Shown here: positions 55,241 through 64,000 of the stretch, in pieces | Position numbering within the stretch: the stretch's first letter is position 1 | Layout: each line of letters begins with the position of its first letter | NCBI GenBank assembly: GCA_029237695.1 | Contig: JAQRGA010000118.1 | Coordinates: 124,001-188,000 of the forward strand | Direction of reading: 5' to 3' | DNA: 64,000 nt | Origin: Conchocele bisecta | Taxonomy: Eukaryota > Mollusca > Bivalvia > Lucinida > Thyasiridae | Made by a program: the position numbers and the translations under genes | The notes under the pieces: model-generated | Told to the model about the DNA's origin: nothing | What the model saw: only the letters and a program-made list of their open reading frames with translations | Database searches by the model: none

Positions 55241-58200
55241 GTCCTATGTATAGCCGTACGCATTACTAATTGTGGCTCACAAATATGTTAATGTTGGATA
55301 TGCGTGGCAGAATTTTACAGTTGTTTTCATAGTGGTTCAGTTGTCTGCTTTTTCGGTTTCCTTCAAGGAAACATGTAGTGATTGTGTTGATTATTTTGTA
55401 TACAAATGAGCATATTGCAAATGATTTGTATAATATTATATGGACGACTTATAAATGACATTTGAAACTAAATAACCATATGACCGGTAGTTTTAGATAA
55501 CACATCACAAAATCAGTATGATGTAATCATAATGCTAATATTTCTTTTAAACTGTATTTATATAACAATTACAAACAAACGTGAGAACATTTGTAGTCGG
55601 CGTAGATGGAGGCGTCTGCATGTTGAAACCGGAATGCTTAAAGAAAACAAACTTATCCTGTTTCGCGACCACCATCAGATATACATGTACATAGTTGTAA
55701 CAACGGGTGCGGCCGTTTAGCCCCATCTGTTTAATGTAGCGCATGGAAGAGTGATTTTTTTCAATCGGTTATCTGGCGTGTTTGATATGTTAGCAATATA
55801 AAACTGTCAAAGCTATATCAATAAAGTATTAATAAAGAAAATACACATGCAGAAATTGGTTATTTTACCGTCTCAAGGTGTTTATCTGACATTTACATGT
55901 ACATCTTATAAATTTGAAAGCTTCATTTCGTTATATTCAATATTGAACAACAACTAGAGAAAAGATGGATTCCATGGGAAAATGATTTCCCTGTTCTATT
56001 ATTTTGGGCAATTTACTAGCTCTACATCAAAGATTATTTGTTTAAAGGTATACAATTTACAGTTAACTAAATTTTGACATTTTTGAATTGGTCAAATTGT
56101 AGCCGTAGATAACATATCGGAGGCGAATTTGTGTAGCTAGCTCCGTACGTACTGTCCCGTGAGATCTAAAGATAATAGCTGCTGTATTCATACGCACGAA
56201 CTGTCTTGATTCGTATTTTCCAAAATTTAACTGATAAACTGAGCCTAAAACTGTGAAAAACTATAGAGAATAGTATATGTAGAGTTTTAGATACAAAACA
56301 AGACGGACCAAAACACAATAGGATAAGTTGGCACAGGGCACTATTTTCTTGGTCGTACTCGCCGTTTAGGCGCAGCACGACAATGGCTGCCCCCATATAA
56401 ATTTGCTTGACATAATATGCTATCTCCAAGGACTTTACCACAGGTGGAAGACTGGGACCCCACCAAACAATTTCCGTACAATAGACACCGGAAACTGGTG
56501 GGTGGAGTAACGTTTTTCAAATGAGCCATTTATTGGGTCCTAGGTCACAGTCTTCCACTGTGGGACTTTACATGACGTACGCAATATCATTTACCGGCGA
56601 CGTGTGCCGTTGTTACGAATTGTCATTGTTTCTTATATTATTTATAAATTAAATATAAATGATTTGAAATATTAATAATAATATACATAAATATGTGCAT
56701 TGTGATGAAACAAAGAGAAGTTTCTGTGCGAGTACAATTGTAGCACGAAAATGTCACGACTCGTGCGGTCCACTGTCCGCAAATATTGATAACGACGACG
56801 TAACGTACGTATTATCAAAACAACGTCGATGCGACAAAGTGACGTCAGATATGTATCTCTGTTGGTCTAGAAAGATGGTTTATCAGTTGAATACAGCATT
56901 GGTGTATATATCATATTGTTCGAGAGAGATAAAATGTACTAAGTATCACGGTTGAAAACTCAATTTCACATGTTTGATCCATAAAGGAGGTTTTCGCTTG
57001 GCACGTCACATATTATGTTCACAGTTTTGATGAGTCACGGCGGTTATGACATGGTGTGTAATACAATTCCCTCGTTATTGATACATGCACGAGTTTACCA
57101 AATACGAAATTGTATTACTAAATGCAATCTGACACACATAAATGAAATTAAATCAGAAACAGATACGCGTATAAAGCAAGGGAGACGCTATGAACATGTA
57201 CTGTAACGTTTGCGACTACATGTACGTTTTTGAACTTTCACACTAGCGTTACATAACATTTTTATCCATTACTAGCACATATCTACTGTACATACATGCA
57301 TGTAAAATCTCGGTAAACGATATACTAACACAAAAAAGAAAAAATGTATCGGGTCCATACGCGAACTGGGCTGCCGACACCACCTGCTCACATGCTACTC
57401 AACATTGCTCGTTTCTGATCATTTATTTTCATAACAACCCCGGGAAAGTACATTTATATTTTGGCATAAAATGGTAATTAAAATAGTCAATGGTCTACAT
57501 ACAATTGGTTTGTTTCGCTAATGGTACACGATAATACACTTATATCATATGTCATTACCAGCTGTCAACAACAACGTCAGCTATGTAAATGGAAGCGACG
57601 TATCCGACCTCATTTACTCGATAACGTCAGTTTCGCCATAAGGCACATTTTCGCATGACGCGCTCATTATAAAGTTTGAAGAGGTAAGCCGATGTTCACA
57701 CTGGTAGCCTACGTTTGAGGGTGTATTTGTGGCATATTTGTGGGGCATTTTAATAAAATATACACGTATCCCAAAAGGGCCTACAATAATAAAGATCAGG
57801 GTCTACACTGATACATAAAATAGGTTATACAAATTCTGATAACGTAAGGAGAGCATACACTGATATGTTTGAGGGTGTATTAGTGGCATATTTATATATA
57901 TTGAACTATATTTGCATGTATTTCCCACATGCTTGGCGATTCAATGTGCATAAATCGAACATATGGCCAATTTAACAGGAAATTTATTTGACTACATATG
58001 TCAATTATATGATGTGTTTTGTGTCATAATATGCTTTACACTAATATCTGACACTATCTAGAGTGTATTTGTGGTATATTTATATGTATTTAAACTATAT
58101 TTGGGTGCATTTGAGTGTATTTTGGAGTTTCGTGTAACCGTTCCCCGGACCCCCGCTAGCTTTGCTCGTTCGACGGTATGGCCGCACCACTTTTCAATAC

Positions 58201-58750
58201 CCCTCATACGACGCTGCGTCACAATTAACTGTCGTCAATTAGATTCTGAACTAAATTCTCCAATAATTACAATGTATCGATCGTTCTGACGGTACATGTA
58301 TATAACCTATCATAGTTGGCGATGGTAGCAAATTACAAGTCACATGTCGGATAATTATAGATTTAAAATTGATAGTGGTGCGTTTGGTTTGTTCACTACA
58401 TGTACATATATCATAGTTTTATTCTGTTCAATGTTTGATAGTATACATACTAACACGTGTAGATACATTTAGTGTACCTTATAAGCAAATACAGTTTACA
58501 GCAAGCACAGTCAATGAGTCTATGAACACGCATTTCTATTGTAGGCTGCTGTGTTGCATTGTAAAACGTCGGCGTTTCAATAACGTCATTTTCTCAATGA
58601 CGTTACTATTTTTTCCTTGCGTGATTCACATGGTGCTACAAAAAGTGAGATAAAACAAAAACGATGAAACATATTTGCATTTTCTTTTCAGCATAATGTT
58701 TTTGAAAGGTGTCGGCAACAAAAAGTGTAAACAAATGCAAATCGAAAATT
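55241..58750. other. No gene recognised
   Basis: Short ORFs without domains. 57705-58085 contains three GAGGGTGTATT(T/A)GTGGCATAT-type repeats. Confidence 0.4.
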
Positions 58751-58752
58751 GT

Positions 58753-58860
58753 GTCATTAAGGCCGGTTTTCACAGAGCGCGGCACATATATATGTCTCTG
58801 CTCTAACCGACTGAGCTAGCATGGTTCGAACACACACCTGCTGCCCATCGTAGGTTACAT
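58753..58860 (-). repeat. SINE fragment with tRNA-like A box
   Basis: Minus strand GCTAGCTCAGTCGGTTAGAG is a clear tRNA 5' half fused to the TTTTCACAGAGCGCGGC body found at 55110. Confidence 0.65.
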
Positions 58861-59529
58861 ACATGACCATACATACCGTGACACAATTCCCAGCCAAATT
58901 GTAATTTGTTCCCGAATTCATGATTTCATGAGACATAGATCAGACTGACGCGTCGATGTGTGTATTACTATATCTGTATATACATCAATATAACATAATT
59001 TTGCTTTTAAAAACATAATTGCCAATGCATATTCTAATTTTTTTGACATTTCAGCCAAATTAAATATTCATTTATTTTAGTTTACTCTGGCTCAGAACTG
59101 ATAATCAAATAATATTGATAACATAATAATACCAATACATATAGCTATATATAACACCACGTACACGTACCACCATGTCGACCACTGATTTTACATGTTT
59201 GCGTATTTTGTTTAGATCAAATAAATAGATAAATAAACGAAATAGAATAACGAACACTTGATTTTATAATTGTTTTATTCAATTTATACATTTAATAAAC
59301 GCAAAATTGTCAGTACAATCAGAGACATTTATAAACTCTAAATCACTGGTACAATGAATGACACAAAAATGTACGACCGGAATATTTTACTCCGATCACA
59401 TAATACACTATTTTTGCAAATTAGCAATTTCCAAATTACCAATGCCTTGACAATCGGTTTACATTTTCTTTCATTTCATCTTATTCATATTTTATTGAAT
59501 TATTCACGTGTTTGTTGCCGGATTTGCGG

Positions 59530-59592
59530 ACGATTTGACTTGCGGACGATTTGATCTGCGGACGACTTGACTTGCGGACGATTTGACTTGTA
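59530..59592 (+). repeat. 16-bp tandem repeat
   Basis: TTGCGGACGATTTGAC repeated about four times. Confidence 0.9.
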
Positions 59593-60004
59593 TTCGGTGC
59601 ACCATAATAGACGAAGGGTGCCGATTGCAAGAATTACCGCCATTTTGTGTCGAAAATTATGAACGAGCCAAGAATTCCACGCGATATGTTGTTTATTTCA
59701 ACAGCTGTTCGCCGCGCTTTTCCGTTTGTAGCAAAGTAAATTTATTCATAGTTATTCTCTATTTATTATTGCCAATGCCTGGTTGTGCAAGTTATGATCA
59801 TCATGTGGAATAATCGTGTTACATGTTTAGTAATTTCACTTTCACTGACAGTGACCGACACTGTCACTGTGACACTGTTCTAGATATGGCAAGACATCAT
59901 ACCACTTTCTCTGATGGGCGTGTTTGTGTACTAGTCTACATGCATTCAAAGTATTACTACAACTACAACTGTCTACAGTGACAATTACTGGGACAGTACA
60001 ATCT

Positions 60005-60680
60005 TCTACTGGGTACACACTGGTATACAGCATCTACATAGTACTACATAGTACTACTAAATTCTACAAGGGTATACAGGGGCACACACTTGTATACAGC
60101 ATCTACATAGTACTACATAGTACTACAAGGTTCTACAAGGGTCTACAGGGGCACACACTGGTATACAGCATCTACATAGTACTACATATTACGACAAGGT
60201 TCTACAAGGGTCTACGGGGGCACACAATGGTATACAGCATCTACATAGTACTACATAGTACTACAAGGTTCTACAAGGGTCTACAGGGGCACACACTGGT
60301 ATACAGCATCTACATAGTACTACATAGTACTACAAGGGTCTACGGGGGCACACACTGGTATACAGCATCTACATAGTACTACAAGGTTCTACAAGGGTCT
60401 ACGGGGGCACACACTGGTATACAGCATCTACATAGTACTACATAGTACTACAATGTTATACAAGGGTCTACAGGGGCACACACTGGTATACAGCATCTAC
60501 ATAGTACTACATGGTACTACAAGGTTCTACAGGGGTCTACGGGGGCACACACTGGTATACAGCATCTACATAGTATTACTTAGTACTACAAGGTTCTACA
60601 AGGGCACACACTGGTATACAGCATCTACATAGTACTACATAGTACTACAAGGTTCTAGAAGGGCACACAATGGTATACAT
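60005..60680 (+). repeat. Minisatellite, about 60-70 bp x 10
   Basis: ACTGGTATACAGCATCTACA recurs through the block with variable numbers of TAGTACTACA. The open reading frame across it is a by-product of the repeat. Confidence 0.95.
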
Positions 60681-60894
60681 CATCCAGCGTGTAGCTGACA
60701 TAACTGGTATCAAAGTATAGCCAACAGTAAATTAATAAAAATAAACAACACAGTAGTTGTTTACTTCAATGTTGTTGTTGTCTGTAATTCGGGTGCTTAT
60801 TTTTCGCCACAATCTCTTTACAGCCACAAAGACTGCAAGAGCTTTGTTTCGACTGCTCGACTTGATTGTATGTAATTTAGCAACACATGGAGAA

Positions 60895-61090
60895 ATAAGA
60901 ACTGTAACAGTGAGGCGGTTCATATGATCGTCACAATATGTGGAGAAATAAGAACTGTAACAGCGAGACGGTTCAAATGGTCATCACAATATGTGGAGAA
61001 TATAATTTATGGTGGTCACAATATGTGGAGAAATAAGGACTGCTGTAACAGTGAGACGGTTCAAATGATCGCAATATATGCAAAAATAGT
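60895..61090 (+). repeat. Tandem repeat, about 65 bp x 3
   Basis: CACAATATGTGGAGAAATAA and GAACTGTAACAG recur. Confidence 0.9.
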
Positions 61091-61183
61091 CTACAGGTAT
61101 ACAAAATAGTCTACAGCATCTACAATAAGGTACAATGGGTTACATAGGGTACAAGGGCACACATTAGTCTACATCATCTACAA

Positions 61184-63397
61184 GTAGACTAACAAGTGTT
61201 TACAAGTTCTGCATACCAATTAAATGTGTCCATTTCCTGCGTCAAATCTGTGGCCAGATATCTCTGTTCTAAGTAAGAAGTGTGTATTTTCCTGACTGTG
61301 ATTTATGGCCCCACATACTCCCTGTGGTATGTATGAGAAAACAGGTATTGTTTATTTATGAGCATGAAGCATGACTGGTGTTTTATTGATGGAATGACTA
61401 ACAGTGCAGATCCTGATCAGACTGTGCAGATGCACAGCCTGATCTGGATCTACTCTGGCCGCAAAACCCATAAACTCCATTTCTGCATACACAGCCACTT
61501 TTATCAAAAACATTGGTAGTTTACGAGACAAGAAACTTTCAGCTGAATGTAAATTTCTGTAAGTTGTCTATTTTTCCCATTGTTTTTTTTCTGACTGATG
61601 TATGGCTCCCACCGATTCCCTGTGCAGTGGTGTGTATGAGAAAACAGGTATTGTTAAATTAGTGAGCTTAGTTTGTTTGTTTATTAGTGTTTAACGGCCT
61701 GTCAACACTAAGGTCATGTAAGGCCGGGCAAATGGGTTCGATCCCATTTTAACCTGCTGCATTGGGGGGAAATCCCAAAATCAGAACGGAATATTTACAT
61801 TGAGAAAAAATATATTCAGCCATGAAATTTGAATAACTTGACCTGGTGACAGTTCCATACCACACCAAAGTCACTTGGCCCCTTCCCCTCAAATATAATT
61901 ACGAATAATCATAATACTCATATAAGGGGTATAACCAGATTCAACTGTCACATACAAAATGCCAAATACGTATGTGAAGGCCAAACCAGGTATCTAGTCG
62001 GAATTCCGGTAAGGATGAATGCCGATCGTTGAATTACCCGTCGCATGCTCCCGACCAACCCTAGTGAGCTTTATAGACCCAATATAAGACTACATATGGA
62101 ATCAGTAGAACTGATGAGTGAAGATAGATCTACATTCAGTCTGGCAATTGGTTAGTATATATGTGTAGCACCTGATCTATTTACCATTTGTTGCTGCGTC
62201 CGGAGAAAACAGGTTTATTTTATTTGTCACCAGTGTATATCCTGATCAAATAGCACATTATATCAATATCTATAACACAGTCAAGTCTGTGACAGATACC
62301 TCTTACATATTTTCTAATTAAGAAGCGTGTGGCCTCCACTGACTTTCTGGGTATGTATGAGAAAATAGGTATTTTAACATGTGTGAGCGTGAAGCATGAC
62401 GGGTGTTTCAATGATGGAATGGCGAAGAGTGCGGATGCACAGGCTGATCTGGATCTACACTGGCCGCAAAACCGATAATCCCAATGTCTCCCATCACATC
62501 CGCATTTACCAAAAACATTGTTATGTTATAAGACAAGGTATTTTGTCATCCCGCGTCTGTCCGTTCGTAAGATTTGCATTAAAGGTTTTATTTGTCGGTC
62601 CAGGTGGCGGCTGGGGGCATCCATGAGCCTCTGCTAACTTGCTCTAGTTTCTTATGATGCAAGGCAATTGGAGTCCGGCCATAAATCACAGGAAAATGTA
62701 CGTAGGTTGAACCTGATGTGAAAAATAGACAACTTATAGAAATGGACATTCAACTCAAAGTATATTGTCTCATAAACTACCAACGGTTTTGGTAAATGGT
62801 AAATAGATCATCTATACTATCCAATAGCCAGACTGAGTGTAGACCTGTCTTCACTCATCTTCTGATTCCAGATGTAGTCTTATTATTATATTGGGTCTAC
62901 AACGTTCACAAATGTAAAAACAATACCGGTTTTCTCATACATACCATTGCACAGGGAGTCTGGGGGCCATAAATCAGTCAGAAAATGCTACACACTTCTA
63001 AGTTAGAACAATGGGAAACATATACAATGGCCACTCACATCAAAGTATCTTGTCTCATAAACTACCAACGGATTTTCGATAAATGTGGCTGTGACTGCAG
63101 AAATGGAGCTTAAGGGTTTTCCAGTCAGTGTAAATCCAGATCAGCTTGTGCATCCACATGGCCTGATCAGAATTCGCACTATTCGCCATCCTATCGATAA
63201 AATGACCGTCATGCTTCACGCTCCCAAATATAACAATACGTGTTTTCTCATACATACCACAGAGAGTATGTGGGGCCATAAATCACAGCCAGGAAAATAC
63301 ACACTTCATAATTAGAACAGAGATATCTGCCACAGATTTGACACAGGAAATGAACTTTTAATCCGTATGATGAACTTGTAAACACTTGGTAGTCTAC
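61184..63397. mobile_element. 2.2-kb imperfect palindrome
   Basis: GTAGACTAACAAGTGTTTAC at the left is matched by GTAAACACTTGGTAGTCTAC at the right. Inner blocks also pair (GATTTATGGCCCCACATACT with AGTATGTGGGGCCATAAATC; 62070-62110 with 62860-62905). Contains no supported gene. Confidence 0.85.
61675..62060 (+). repeat. SINE-like dispersed repeat inside the palindrome
   Basis: GTTTGTTTATTAGTGTTTAA, then AAGGTCATGTAAGGCCGGGC and a B-box-like GGGTTCGATCCC. It interrupts the symmetry of the surrounding palindrome. Confidence 0.6.
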
Positions 63398-63499
63398 CAT
63401 ATAGACCTTGTCATTTTCTAGGCACGGCTATCATGATCATGTACGATCATGATGATGATATACACTGTTTGATACCTTGTATCAACAAGATGGCCGTGA

Positions 63500-64000
63500 C
63501 CTGTATATCACGCGCGCCGAAGCCAGTATAGATGAACAGCATGTGCCCGACTTGTATAGACCAGCATAGCTCTGTACAACGTATAGATGTATATGTACAG
63601 CATGTGCCCATCTTGTACAGACAGCATAGCTCTGTACAATGTATAGATGTACATGTATAGCATATGCCCATCTTGTACAGACCAGCATAGCTCTGTACAA
63701 CGTATACATGCACAGCATGTGCCCGTCTAATGTAGACCAGCATAGCTCTGTACAACGTATACATGTACAGCATGTGCCCGTCTAGTGTAGACCAGCATAG
63801 CTCTGTACAACGTATACATGCACAGCATGTGCCCGTCTAGTATAGACCAGCATAGCTCTGTACAACGTATAGATGTACATGTATAGCATGTGCCCATCTT
63901 GTACAGACCAGCATAGCTCTGTACAACGTATACATGCACAGCATGTGCCCGTCTAGTGTAGACCAGCATAGCTCTGTACAACGTATACATGCACAGCATG
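63500..64000 (+). repeat. Minisatellite, about 60-65 bp, runs past the window end
   Basis: GACCAGCATAGCTCTGTACA recurs at least eight times; the ORFs across it are repeat artefacts. Confidence 0.95.

Noticed and set aside
59924..60376. 150-codon ORF with repeating peptide
   Set aside because: Lies wholly in a minisatellite whose unit length varies. No start context or domain.
63447..63999. Minus-strand ORFs with repeated Tyr/Cys-rich peptides
   Set aside because: Produced by the 60-65 bp minisatellite at the window end.

Overview
The window is eukaryotic animal DNA: low gene density, many short dispersed repeats, satellites, foldback elements and decayed transposons. The repeat vocabulary (blocks containing GGGAGATAACT, GGCCGCGCTCTGTGAAAA, or CTGATCTGGATCTACTCTGG) is of the kind I associate with heterodont bivalve molluscs. 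The bivalve assignment is an inference from memory, not a computed match.

The main object is a Maverick/Polinton (adintovirus-like) element at 1946-19765, 17.8 kb, with 161-bp terminal inverted repeats beginning AGTAGTATAAAG. It sits inside an older non-LTR retrotransposon whose ORF2 reads 1-1940 and resumes at 19771. One 5-bp target duplication (GTTGT) flanks it, and removing the insertion plus one GTTGT restores the retrotransposon reading frame. From left to right the Polinton carries: a zinc-finger ORF (-), a heavily broken protein-primed DNA polymerase B (+), an rve integrase (-), a run of small (-) genes including membrane proteins, a packaging ATPase (-), a double-jelly-roll major capsid protein (-), a coiled-coil/proline-rich membrane protein (+), a large conserved structural-type protein (-), a penton-like minor capsid protein (+), a repeat-stalk fibre-like protein (+), a glycine-rich membrane protein (+), and two paralogous small (-) genes at the right end. 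Almost every long gene has frameshifts or stops, so this copy is inactive, but the complete virion gene set is recognisable. I did not find the adenain-like cysteine protease expected for the group.

Right of the Polinton (20.8-24.1 kb) are foldback/MITE elements and exon-like pieces of a probable host gene with WSC and C-type-lectin-like segments. 24.37-33.45 kb is bounded by two inverted arrays of a 75-76 bp satellite around a 6-kb interior that holds a palindromic MITE family. 34-36 kb has a foldback element, a tRNA-derived SINE-like head and a satellite built on the palindrome GTATGAAATTTCATAC. 36367-42577 is a minus-strand L1/Tx1-like LINE with poly(A) and a 13-bp target duplication, with its reverse-transcriptase core deleted and about 3 kb of unexplained sequence between ORF1 and ORF2. 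44980-51127 is bounded by about 150-bp inverted repeats and contains a nested 490-bp hairpin and duplicated blocks. 51-60 kb has SINE fragments and no gene I can support. 60-64 kb is minisatellites and a 2.2-kb imperfect palindrome.

All gene calls rest on reading the translated sequence. No alignment or database search was run.
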